Shown here piece after piece: positions 8,566 through 16,298 of a stretch of DNA of 40,556 bases. This stretch comes from JBJGXI01 sp045635475. Lineage in GTDB: Bacteria > Bacillota > Bacilli > Bacillales > Amphibacillaceae. The stretch covers positions 1 to 40,556 of the forward strand of contig NZ_JBJGXI010000050.1 of assembly GCF_045635475.1 (NCBI RefSeq), written 5' to 3'. Position 1 is the first letter of the stretch, and each line of letters opens with the position of its first letter. The position numbers and the translations under genes are program-made. The notes under the pieces were generated by a model, which worked only from the letters and a program-made list of their open reading frames with translations, was not told the origin of the DNA and did no database searches.

Positions 8566-9483
8566 ATGGAAAAGTTTGAAGATTACGGCAAATCATTTCT
8601 TGAATATTTACAAATAGAAAAGAATGCTTCACCGTACACAGTTAAATTTTACTTACAGGATTTAGAAAGCTTTTTCAGTTTTATATCTCGAGAAGGTGTA
8701 AATTCTTTTGATGCAGTAGACTATCAAATGGTGCGAATTTATCTAACAATGTTATATGAGCAAAAATTGTCAAGGCGAAGCGTGTCCAGAAAGATTTCAA
8801 GTTTAAGGTCCTTTTTCCGGTTTTTAGAAAGAGAACAAAAAGTTGAAAGCAATCCATTTGTTAACGTTACCTTGCCCAAAGCGTCACAGCCTGTGCCTGA
8901 GTTCCTATATAAGGAAGAACTAAAACAATTGTTCTCCGTAAGTGATATAAGCACCCCCACTGGTCAAAGAAATCAGGCTATATTAGAATTAATGTACGCA
9001 ACCGGTATTCGCGTAAGTGAGTGTATAGGGTTATCAATTGAAGATATTGATTTTTATTTAGGTACGATACTAGTAACTGGTAAAGGAAGAAAAGAGCGTT
9101 ACATCCCTTTTGGACGTTTTGCGGAAACGGCATTACAGCAATACATAAATCATGGTCGTTTAGTCTTGTCTGAACACACAGATAAGCATACTTCGAAGCT
9201 ATTTCTAAATCATCGAGGTGCGCCAATTACCGCAAAGGGAATAGCTTATATTCTAGAAAAACTGGTTGAGCAAGCCGCACTAACAATAAATATTCACCCA
9301 CACAAACTAAGGCATACATTTGCTACACATATGCTGAATGAAGGTGCTGATCTCAGAGCGGTTCAGGAGTTGTTAGGTCATGAACACCTATCAACAACTC
9401 AAATCTATACGCATGTAACGAAAGATCACTTACGTAACATTTATATGAACAGTCATCCTCGATCTGGGAAACAGAAAAAATAA
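8566..9483 (+). CDS. xerC: Tyrosine recombinase XerC (CodV)
   Basis: XerC works with XerD at dif to resolve chromosome dimers before cell division. The 305-residue product is full length, with an N-terminal SAM-like DNA-binding domain and a C-terminal catalytic domain. The catalytic set is complete: Arg149 (ATGIRVSE), Lys173 (TGKGRKERY), His246 and Arg249 (HPHKLRHTFATHML), His272 (GHEHLSTTQ) and Tyr281. ATG 8566 has GAGGTG upstream; an in-frame GTG at 8557 lies inside that site. It is the first gene of the cod operon and is 16 bases from hslV. Location and family make it the housekeeping enzyme, not a phage integrase. Confidence 0.96.
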   Translation: MEKFEDYGKSFLEYLQIEKNASPYTVKFYLQDLESFFSFISREGVNSFDAVDYQMVRIYLTMLYEQKLSRRSVSRKISSLRSFFRFLEREQKVESNPFVNVTLPKASQPVPEFLYKEELKQLFSVSDISTPTGQRNQAILELMYATGIRVSECIGLSIEDIDFYLGTILVTGKGRKERYIPFGRFAETALQQYINHGRLVLSEHTDKHTSKLFLNHRGAPITAKGIAYILEKLVEQAALTINIHPHKLRHTFATHMLNEGADLRAVQELLGHEHLSTTQIYTHVTKDHLRNIYMNSHPRSGKQKK

Positions 9484-9499
9484 GGAGTGAGGTGGATCG

Positions 9500-10045
9500 A
9501 TGAATCACGAATTTCATGCAACCACCATATTCGCTGTACAACATAATGGACAATGTGCAATGAGTGGTGATGGTCAAGTTACAATGGGAAATGCAGTTGT
9601 AATGAAACATAAAGCTAAGAAGGTCCGTAGATTATTTAAAGGGCAAGTGCTTGCTGGTTTCGCTGGATCTGTAGCAGATGCTTTTACCTTATTTGAAAAG
9701 TTTGAAGCTAACTTAGAAGCCTTTAACGGAAACCTTTCCAGGGCTGCTGTTGAACTAGCAAAGGAATGGAGAAGTGACAAGGTATTGCGCAGGCTTGAGG
9801 CAATGCTGATCGTGATGAATAAAGACGAAATGTTGCTCGTTTCAGGCACTGGTGAGGTCATAGAACCGGATGACGGTATTCTGGCAATTGGGTCTGGTGG
9901 GAATTACGCATTGAGTGCAGGTAGGGCATTAAAACGCTATACAAATGAATTTACTGCTAAACAAATTGCGCAAGCAGCGTTAGAAATTGCCGGTGAGATT
10001 TGTGTTTACACGAACGATCAAATAACGTTAGAAGTGCTTGAATAA
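9500..10045 (+). CDS. hslV: ATP-dependent protease peptidase subunit HslV (ClpQ/CodW)
   Basis: HslV is the proteasome-like peptidase that forms a double ring and degrades proteins fed to it by HslU. The 181-residue product keeps the core, with SGDGQVTMG at 22-30, LAGFAGSVADAFTLFEKFE, and DDGILAIGSGG near residue 130. The N-terminus reads MNHEFHATTIF. B. subtilis CodW has Ser right after Met and is reported to use it as nucleophile; here residue 2 is Asn. The Thr pair at 8-9 aligns with the mature N-terminus of E. coli HslV, so processing after Ala7 is likely. An in-frame TGA at 9488-9490 rules out a longer start. Confidence 0.96.
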   Translation: MNHEFHATTIFAVQHNGQCAMSGDGQVTMGNAVVMKHKAKKVRRLFKGQVLAGFAGSVADAFTLFEKFEANLEAFNGNLSRAAVELAKEWRSDKVLRRLEAMLIVMNKDEMLLVSGTGEVIEPDDGILAIGSGGNYALSAGRALKRYTNEFTAKQIAQAALEIAGEICVYTNDQITLEVLE

Positions 10046-10064
10046 TAAGGAGGCTTACAATAGT

Positions 10065-11462
10065 ATGGCGATAACGATGACGCCTAGACAGATTGTCGAG
10101 CAGCTAGACCAATATATTATCGGTCAAATGAGCGCCAAGAAATCCGTTGCTATTGCACTGCGTAACCGCTATAGACGAATGCAACTGGATGACAAAATGC
10201 GCGATGAAATTGTACCGAAAAACATATTAATGATTGGTCCTACCGGGGTCGGAAAAACAGAAGTTGCTCGAAGGCTCGCAAAATTAGTTGGTGCCCCATT
10301 TGTAAAAGTTGAGGCAACCAAATTTACAGAAGTTGGTTATGTGGGTCGTGATGTAGAATCAATGGTCCGTGACCTAACTGAAATGTCTATACGCATTGTA
10401 AAAGAAGAAAAAATGAAGGGTGTTATGGAAAAAGCCGAGCATTTGGCGAATAAACGATTAGTAAAAATAATCGTCCCCTCAGAGAAAAAGCAAAACAATT
10501 TTAAGAATCCATTAGAAATGTTCTTTACTCCTCAAACAGATGAGGAGCCAAAAGCGCAGGAAGATGATAAACAAGAAATTGAATCTAAACGTAAGCAAAT
10601 AGAACACCAGTTGTCACTTGGCGAGTTAGAGGACCGAATGGTTTCTATTGAAGTAGAGGAACAAACATCATCATCCATGTTTGATATGCTTTCAGGTTCT
10701 GGTATGGAGCAAATGGGCATGAACATGCAGGATGCGCTCGGTCAGTTTATGCCTAAAAAGAAAAAGAAACGAAGGTTGCCAGTATTAGAAGCACGAAAAG
10801 TTCTCATTCAACAAGAGGCTCAGAAGCTAATTGATATGGATGAGGTAATCCAAGAAGCTGTTGAGAAAACAGAACAAGCAGGTATCATTTTCATTGATGA
10901 AATTGATAAAGTTGCCGGGAAAAGTGATCAACAGTCAGCAAATGTTTCCAGAGAAGGCGTCCAGCGTGATATTCTACCAATAGTAGAAGGTTCTACTGTA
11001 GTAACAAAATATGGTCCAGTCAAAACAGATCACATTTTGTTTATAGCTGCGGGAGCATTTCATATGGCTAAGCCTTCTGATTTAATTCCTGAACTACAAG
11101 GTCGTTTTCCAATTCGTGTTGAATTTGAAAAGTTAACTGTTGATGATTTTAAGCGTATTTTAATTGAACCATCCAATGCATTATTAAAGCAGTATACAGC
11201 ACTTCTGAAAACAGAAGGAATTAATGTTGTATTCAAGGATGAAGCGATAACCAGGTTGGCTGAAGTAGCATTTGAAGTTAACCAGGAGACTGATAATATT
11301 GGTGCAAGAAGATTACACACGATTTTAGAAAAATTATTGGAAGACTTGTCTTTTGAAGCTCCTGATATTAATATGGAAACGATTGAAATTACAAAAAGCT
11401 ATGTAGATGATAAACTAAGTACAATTGCAAAAAACAAAGACCTAAGTCAATATATACTATAA
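10065..11462 (+). CDS. hslU: ATP-dependent protease ATPase subunit HslU (ClpY/CodX)
   Basis: HslU is the AAA+ unfoldase partner of HslV. The 465-residue product is full length. It starts with the family motif MTPRQIVEQLDQYIIGQ, has Walker A GPTGVGKTE at 58-66, a variable I domain rich in Lys, Glu and Met at about 130-245, then Walker B IIFIDEIDK and the sensor region with ELQGRFPIRVEF. It ends in LSQYIL, and the HslU C-terminus docks into HslV. The reading frame extends up to 10038, but ATG 10065 has AAGGAGG at 10047-10053 and matches the family start. Confidence 0.97.
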   Translation: MAITMTPRQIVEQLDQYIIGQMSAKKSVAIALRNRYRRMQLDDKMRDEIVPKNILMIGPTGVGKTEVARRLAKLVGAPFVKVEATKFTEVGYVGRDVESMVRDLTEMSIRIVKEEKMKGVMEKAEHLANKRLVKIIVPSEKKQNNFKNPLEMFFTPQTDEEPKAQEDDKQEIESKRKQIEHQLSLGELEDRMVSIEVEEQTSSSMFDMLSGSGMEQMGMNMQDALGQFMPKKKKKRRLPVLEARKVLIQQEAQKLIDMDEVIQEAVEKTEQAGIIFIDEIDKVAGKSDQQSANVSREGVQRDILPIVEGSTVVTKYGPVKTDHILFIAAGAFHMAKPSDLIPELQGRFPIRVEFEKLTVDDFKRILIEPSNALLKQYTALLKTEGINVVFKDEAITRLAEVAFEVNQETDNIGARRLHTILEKLLEDLSFEAPDINMETIEITKSYVDDKLSTIAKNKDLSQYIL

Positions 11463-11509
11463 CTGCGAACAACAACCTATACAAGTCAAGGAAGGGATAG
11501 ATACACAAC

Positions 11510-12289
11510 ATGGAATTATTAGATCGAGCAAGGAAAGTCAACTCAATGCTACAAAAAACAACAGGGAAGACAGTTAATTTCAATCAAATGGCTGCAACAC
11601 TAAGAGACATTATTTCTGGAAATATCTTCGTAGTTAGCCGTCGAGGCAAGCTATTAGGATTCGCTATTAACCAGCAAATTGAAAATGAGCGCATGAAAAC
11701 AATGCTAGAACAAAGACAGTTTCCTGAAGAATATACAGATAGCCTGTTCACTATTCAATCAACAACATCAAATTTAGATATTGAAAGTCCATATACTGCT
11801 TTCCCGATTGAAAACAAAGAACTATTTAAAACAGGCCTAACTACAATTGTGCCGATCATAGGCGGTGGAGAGCGCTTAGGTACATTAATTCTTAGCCGTT
11901 TAACACAAAGCTTTAGCAATGATGATTTGTTGTTAGCTGAATACGGAGCTACAGTAGTTGGAATGGAAATATTACATCAAAAAACAGAAGAAATTGAAAT
12001 GGAAGCAAGAAGTAAAGCTGTTGTTCAAATGGCAATTAGTTCGTTATCTTATAGTGAATTAGAAGCGATTGAACATATTTTCGAAGAACTAGATGGCGAT
12101 GAAGGCCTACTTGTTGCTAGTAAAATTGCAGATCGCGTAGGTATCACAAGATCAGTAATCGTTAATGCTTTAAGGAAGTTAGAAAGTGCAGGCGTAATTG
12201 AGTCTCGTTCTCTAGGAATGAAGGGAACATATATTAAAGTATTAAACGGAAAATTCTTAAATGAACTTCAAAAAATAAAATCTAGCTAA
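11510..12289 (+). CDS. codY: GTP- and branched-chain-amino-acid-responsive global regulator CodY
   Basis: CodY represses many stationary-phase and nutrient-uptake genes when GTP and isoleucine, leucine or valine are abundant. The 259-residue product equals the B. subtilis length. The N-terminal GAF domain occupies about residues 1-155. The C-terminal winged helix-turn-helix includes ASKIADRVGITRSVIVNALR (about 203-222), the near-invariant DNA-reading segment of the family. It is the last gene of the xerC-hslV-hslU-codY operon. In B. subtilis the fla/che operon starts right after codY; here there is a terminator and then rpsB. Confidence 0.98.
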   Translation: MELLDRARKVNSMLQKTTGKTVNFNQMAATLRDIISGNIFVVSRRGKLLGFAINQQIENERMKTMLEQRQFPEEYTDSLFTIQSTTSNLDIESPYTAFPIENKELFKTGLTTIVPIIGGGERLGTLILSRLTQSFSNDDLLLAEYGATVVGMEILHQKTEEIEMEARSKAVVQMAISSLSYSELEAIEHIFEELDGDEGLLVASKIADRVGITRSVIVNALRKLESAGVIESRSLGMKGTYIKVLNGKFLNELQKIKSS

Positions 12290-12344
12290 CCATCCAATTT
12301 TTAATTGAGTGATTATAAAAATGATGAAGTTGACACAAACACAA

Positions 12345-12380
12345 AAGTATTCCTCCTAACTTTTTGGCGGAATGCTTTTT
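12345..12380 (+). terminator. Intrinsic terminator after codY
   Basis: AAGTATTCCTCC (12345-12356) pairs with GGCGGAATGCTT (12367-12377) at 11 of 12 positions including one G-U, followed by a T-rich tract. It ends the cod operon. Confidence 0.82.
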
Positions 12381-12590
12381 CTTTTGTTTTTTGTTTAGAT
12401 AATGAAACATAAGGAAATAATCTAATAGAAGCTAGTATACATATTGTTGTATTTTATTCAGTTAGTACTCGCTAGTACATCGACTGTAGAATTTAACACA
12501 ATCAATCTCGCAGAAACAGTTGGATTCTGCTACAAAAGGACAATTAGTCTGTACTATTAAATAAAATCAGACAGAATCATTCAAAATTGC
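12381..12590 (+). other. Non-coding stretch between codY and rpsB, at the usual site of the fla/che operon
   Basis: No open frame of note lies between the codY terminator and the rpsB promoter. I see one small hairpin (GCAGAA paired with TTCTGC at about 12510-12530) and short near-repeats of GCTAGTA. I recognise no remnant of flgB or any flagellar gene at either edge. Confidence 0.5.
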
Positions 12591-12619
12591 TTGATTGCAA
12601 GTGATGGCTATGGTATATT
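12591..12619 (+). promoter_or_regulatory. SigA-type promoter of rpsB
   Basis: TTGATT at 12591-12596 and TATATT at 12614-12619 are 17 bases apart, with TGG directly before the -10 box (extended -10). The layout is almost the same as at the rplS and rimP promoters in this window. Confidence 0.75.
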
Positions 12620-12625
12620 TACTTT

Positions 12626-12727
12626 TGGTGTTATTACACACGTTTGTGGATTTGGTAAGGGGTGCTAATGAATCCATTAGTCTTTACGAATGATGAAACA
12701 AGCGGAGGGACACAAAACCAATCTTAG
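12626..12727 (+). ncRNA. Putative structured rpsB mRNA leader
   Basis: About 115 nt of leader precedes rpsB. A clear hairpin is seen at 12665-12680 (CTAATG, loop AATC, CATTAG). It is extended at the base by GTAAGG (about 12655-12660) pairing with CTTTAC (12682-12687). Leaders of this kind often bind the ribosomal protein they encode, but I cannot assign it to a named family from sequence alone. Confidence 0.45.
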
Positions 12728-12739
12728 GAGGAAATTTTC

Positions 12740-13477
12740 ATGGCAGTTATTTCAATGAAACAACTACTTGAAGCTGGTGTACACTTTGGTCACCAGACAC
12801 GCCGTTGGAATCCGAAAATGAAGAAGTATATCTTCACGGAACGTAACGGTATTTATATCATCGACCTACAAAAAACAGTGAAAAAGGTCGAAGAAGCGTA
12901 CAACTATATTAAGGACGTTACTGCTGATGGTGGTACTGTACTTTTTGTTGGTACGAAAAAACAAGCACAGGAATCTGTGAAAGAAGAAGCAATCCGTTCT
13001 GGTATGTATTTCGTTAACCAACGTTGGTTAGGCGGTACATTAACGAACTTCGAAACAATCCGTAAACGTATTAGCCGCTTAAAAGACATTAAGCGTATGG
13101 AAGAAGACGGTACATTTGATGTACTTCCTAAAAAAGAAGTTGTTGGACTTCTTAAGGAAAAAGAACGTCTTGTTAAATTCCTAGGCGGTATTGAAGATAT
13201 GAAAAAAATACCTGATGTATTATTTATTATTGATCCACGTAAAGAACGTATTGCGGTAGCAGAAGCTCATAAATTACACATTCCTATCGTTGGAATCGTC
13301 GATACAAACTGTGACCCAGACGAAATCGATTATGTAATTCCAGCTAACGATGATGCTATTCGTGCTGTAAAACTTCTAACCGGTAAAATGGCTGACGCTA
13401 TTTTGGAATCAAAACAAGGTGAAGTTACTGAAGAAGTAGAAGAGCAAACAGCTGAAACTGAAACTGTAACAGAGTAG
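12740..13477 (+). CDS. rpsB: 30S ribosomal protein S2
   Basis: S2 joins the 30S subunit late in assembly. The 245-residue product carries the family hallmarks MKQLLEAGVHFGHQTRRWNP at the start, GTKKQAQESV, RWLGGTLTNF and VDTNCDPDEIDYVIPANDDA. It ends in an acidic tail of Glu and Thr, as in other Bacillus S2 proteins. TAGGAGG at 12726-12732 precedes ATG 12740. It is followed by tsf after a hairpin that may lower downstream transcription. Confidence 0.98.
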   Translation: MAVISMKQLLEAGVHFGHQTRRWNPKMKKYIFTERNGIYIIDLQKTVKKVEEAYNYIKDVTADGGTVLFVGTKKQAQESVKEEAIRSGMYFVNQRWLGGTLTNFETIRKRISRLKDIKRMEEDGTFDVLPKKEVVGLLKEKERLVKFLGGIEDMKKIPDVLFIIDPRKERIAVAEAHKLHIPIVGIVDTNCDPDEIDYVIPANDDAIRAVKLLTGKMADAILESKQGEVTEEVEEQTAETETVTE

Positions 13478-13490
13478 TAAAGGTTTAGGG

Positions 13491-13525
13491 AGGTGATAAG
13501 AGGGAAACCTTTTATCACCTTTTTT
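13491..13525 (+). terminator. Attenuating terminator between rpsB and tsf
   Basis: AGGTGATAA (13491-13499) pairs with TTATCACCT (13512-13520) and is followed by six T residues. No promoter is evident before tsf, so this hairpin probably passes a fraction of transcripts and sets the ratio of S2 to EF-Ts. Confidence 0.78.
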
Positions 13526-13566
13526 ACAGATAATCTGAATTAATTTTCCATAAGGAGGAAAACAAA

Positions 13567-14454
13567 ATGGCAGTAACAGCTCAAATGGTTAAGGCACTTC
13601 GTGAAAAAACTGGTGCAGGTATGATGGATTGTAAGAAGGCTTTACAGGAAACTGATGGTGATATCGAACAAGCAATTGAATATCTACGTGAGAAAGGTAT
13701 CTCAAAAGCTGCTAAAAAAGCAGACCGAGTTGCAGCTGAGGGCTCTACACACATTGAGGTAGACGGAAATACCGCTGTATTATTTGAACTTAACTGTGAA
13801 ACAGACTTCGTAACGAAGAACGATCAATTCAAAAACTTACTTAGTGAATTAGGTAAGCACTTAGTACAACAAAAACCAGCATCGGTTGAAGAAGCTATGA
13901 AACAGAACCTTCACGGAGATGGTCAAAACGTAGAAGAATTTATCAACTCTAATATTGCAAAAATTGGAGAAAAATTATCACTTCGTCGTTTCGTTATTGC
14001 TGAGAAATCAGATAATGACGCATTTGGTGCCTATATACATATGGGTGGTAATATCGGTGCATTATCTGTTTTAGAAGGTACAACTGATTCAGATTTTGCA
14101 AAAGACATTTCTATGCACATTGCAGCTGTTAACCCACGATACGTTTCTCGTGACGAAGTGGCAACAGAAGAAGTTGATAAAGAGCGTGAAGTTCTTAAAA
14201 CACAGGCGCTTAATGAAGGTAAACCAGAGAAGATCGTAGAAAAAATGGTTGAAGGACGCCTAGGTAAATTCTTTGAAGAAATTTGCTTATTAGAGCAAAG
14301 CTTTGTTAAAGATCCAGATCAAAAAGTGAAAAAAATCGCAGAAGCAAAAGGTGCTACTGTTAAAGGATTTGTACGTTATCAAGTTGGAGAAGGTATGGAA
14401 AAACGTGCAGATAACTTTGCAGAAGAAGTAATGAGCCAAGTGAAAAATAAGTAA
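13567..14454 (+). CDS. tsf: Translation elongation factor Ts
   Basis: EF-Ts recycles EF-Tu by exchanging GDP for GTP. The 295-residue product is typical in length. It begins with the UBA-like N-terminal domain MVKALREKTGAGMMDCKKAL, including the TDGDIEQAIEYLREKG stretch. The core follows with ELNCETDFV and the dimerisation/subdomain region QSFVKDPDQKVK. AAGGAGG at 13552-13558 precedes ATG 13567. It is cotranscribed with rpsB through a leaky terminator and has its own terminator at the end. Confidence 0.98.
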   Translation: MAVTAQMVKALREKTGAGMMDCKKALQETDGDIEQAIEYLREKGISKAAKKADRVAAEGSTHIEVDGNTAVLFELNCETDFVTKNDQFKNLLSELGKHLVQQKPASVEEAMKQNLHGDGQNVEEFINSNIAKIGEKLSLRRFVIAEKSDNDAFGAYIHMGGNIGALSVLEGTTDSDFAKDISMHIAAVNPRYVSRDEVATEEVDKEREVLKTQALNEGKPEKIVEKMVEGRLGKFFEEICLLEQSFVKDPDQKVKKIAEAKGATVKGFVRYQVGEGMEKRADNFAEEVMSQVKNK

Positions 14455-14457
14455 GAG

Positions 14458-14490
14458 TCAAATAGGGGACACAGCGTGTTCCCTATTTTC
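14458..14490 (+). terminator. Intrinsic terminator after tsf
   Basis: AAATAGGGGACAC (from 14460) pairs with TGTTCCCTATTT (ending 14489), with one bulge. The T run is short, so efficiency may be moderate. Confidence 0.7.
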
Positions 14491-14547
14491 AAAATCATTT
14501 CGAGGTTTAACTGAAAAGCCGAATTAATTGATGAGAGATGCCGATTT

Positions 14548-14577
14548 TTATCAATTATCAGCAAAATCGTTTATAAT
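14548..14577 (+). promoter_or_regulatory. Likely promoter of pyrH-frr
   Basis: A perfect -10 box TATAAT at 14572-14577 has TTATCA, four of six to consensus, 18 bases upstream at 14548-14553. It lies between the tsf terminator and pyrH. Confidence 0.55.
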
Positions 14578-14647
14578 AACCTTAAAGCTTGACTGAAAAG
14601 ATAGGGGAAATTATGTTTTTCAAAATACATATAAAGTGGAGGTAATT

Positions 14648-15370
14648 ATGACAACTGCTCGCTACCAAAGAATCGTATTAAAACTGAGTGGAGAGGCTTT
14701 AAGTGGGGAATTGGGATTCGGAATCGAACCACAAGTCATTCAATCAATTGCCAAGCAGGTAAAAGAAGTTGCTGAACTAGGTGTTGAAGTTGCTGTAGTC
14801 GTAGGTGGCGGTAATATATGGCGCGGTAAAGTTGGTAGTGAAATGGGTATGGATCGAGCGAACGCAGATTATATGGGAATGCTAGCAACAATTATGAACT
14901 CATTAGCACTCCAAGATAGTTTAGAAAATCTTGGAATACCTACACGAGTACAGACATCGATTGAGATGAGACAAGTTGCAGAGCCATACATTCGTAGAAA
15001 GGCGATCAGACATTTAGAAAAGAAACGTGTAGTCATTTTTGCTGCAGGCACTGGCAATCCTTACTTTTCTACAGACACGACTGCTGCATTAAGAGCAGCA
15101 GAAATCGAAGCGGAAATTATTTTAATGGCTAAAAATAATGTTGATGGGGTTTACAGCGCAGATCCAAAATTCAACAAAGACGCGAAGAAGTATGACCGAT
15201 TAACTTATTTAGAGATTCTAAATGAAGGGTTAGCCGTAATGGACTCAACAGCGTCTTCACTATGCATGGATAACGATATTCCTTTATTGGTTTTCTCTGT
15301 ATCAGAAGAAGGCAACATTAAACGAGCAGTTCTCGGTGAAAATATTGGCACTATTATAAGGGGGAAATAA
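14648..15370 (+). CDS. pyrH: UMP kinase
   Basis: PyrH phosphorylates UMP to UDP in pyrimidine nucleotide synthesis; the bacterial enzyme is a hexamer of the amino-acid-kinase fold. The 240-residue product has RIVLKLSGEAL at the N-terminus, VVVGGGNIWRG at about 56-66, TGNPYFSTDTTAALRAAEIE in the centre, and a C-terminal segment ending NIGTIIRG. The open frame begins at 14636, but ATG 14648 has GGAGG at 14639-14643 and the family start. frr begins 3 bases after the stop, so the two are translated from one transcript. Confidence 0.98.
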   Translation: MTTARYQRIVLKLSGEALSGELGFGIEPQVIQSIAKQVKEVAELGVEVAVVVGGGNIWRGKVGSEMGMDRANADYMGMLATIMNSLALQDSLENLGIPTRVQTSIEMRQVAEPYIRRKAIRHLEKKRVVIFAAGTGNPYFSTDTTAALRAAEIEAEIILMAKNNVDGVYSADPKFNKDAKKYDRLTYLEILNEGLAVMDSTASSLCMDNDIPLLVFSVSEEGNIKRAVLGENIGTIIRGK

Positions 15371-15373
15371 CTC

Positions 15374-15931
15374 ATGACAAAAGAGATTATTAAAGATACG
15401 AATCAAAAGATGTCTAAATCAGTTCAAGCATTTTCTAAACAATTAGCGACTGTTCGTGCAGGAAGAGCTAATCCTTCTATACTAAACAGCGTTGTAGTAG
15501 ATTACTATGGTGCAGCTACACCATTGAATCAATTATCAACGATTTCTGTCCCGGAAGCGCGCTTGTTAGTTATCACACCATTTGACAAATCTTCTACAGG
15601 TGACATTGAAAAAGCTATCATGAAGGCTGACTTAGGCTTGTCACCTTCAAGTGATGGAAATGTCATTCGTATTAATATTCCTGCTTTAACGGAAGAACGC
15701 AGAAAAGAGTTAGTTAAAGTGGTAGGTAAATATGCTGAGGAAAGTAAAGTACAAGTAAGAAATGTGCGACGCGATTCCAATGATCAGTTGAAAAAGGCAG
15801 AAAAAGACGGCGAGTTAACAGAAGATGAATTGCGTGGATTCCAAGAAGAAGTACAAAAAGAAACAGATAAATATATTGCAGAAATCGATCAATTAGTTAA
15901 AGATAAAGAAAAAGAGATTTTGGAAGTTTAA
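15374..15931 (+). CDS. frr: Ribosome recycling factor
   Basis: RRF splits post-termination ribosomes together with EF-G. The 185-residue product is full length and shows the family signatures LATVRAGRANPSIL, DYYGAATPLNQLSTISVPEA and RVNIP-like RINIPALTEERR, then a charged long helix with NVRRDSND. Its ribosome binding site AGGGGGAA lies inside the end of pyrH. A terminator follows 25 bases after the stop. Confidence 0.98.
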   Translation: MTKEIIKDTNQKMSKSVQAFSKQLATVRAGRANPSILNSVVVDYYGAATPLNQLSTISVPEARLLVITPFDKSSTGDIEKAIMKADLGLSPSSDGNVIRINIPALTEERRKELVKVVGKYAEESKVQVRNVRRDSNDQLKKAEKDGELTEDELRGFQEEVQKETDKYIAEIDQLVKDKEKEILEV

Positions 15932-15955
15932 CAATCTGCTTATTTAAGTAATAAG

Positions 15956-15981
15956 AACCCTCTTAATAATAGGGGGTTTTT
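15956..15981 (+). terminator. Intrinsic terminator after frr
   Basis: AACCCTC (15956-15962) pairs with GGGGGTT (15972-15978) with one G-U, and T residues follow. Confidence 0.75.
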
Positions 15982-16298
15982 GCACTTTTTTACTGGATAG
16001 ATAACTATAGATTACTTATATTGTGGTTATCTGTAAAGTTAGGGTTAGCCACGGTTGCTGATGATCGATATACAGTATTATTCACCTTTGTCTCCTTAAA
16101 TATCAAATCCTTTATAAGTACATCACGATGCAAATCCTTATCTTTACATTATGACAGTGATTTGCTTTACGACATCATTAAATAGAATCAAAATAGGAAA
16201 TATGGACAAGTATTCTTTATCTTCTTGCGCAAAAGTAATATACTAATCTTTAGGGTATAGATTTATTGAGGGATGCTTGACCTTATGGAGGATTTTTT
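15982..16298 (+). other. Non-coding gap before uppS
   Basis: About 317 bases hold no open frame worth calling. TATACT at 16239-16244 could be a -10 box for the uppS-cdsA-dxr-rseP group, but there is no clear -35 box. I see no strong hairpin and no similarity to the two repeat families found elsewhere in the window. Confidence 0.4.
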
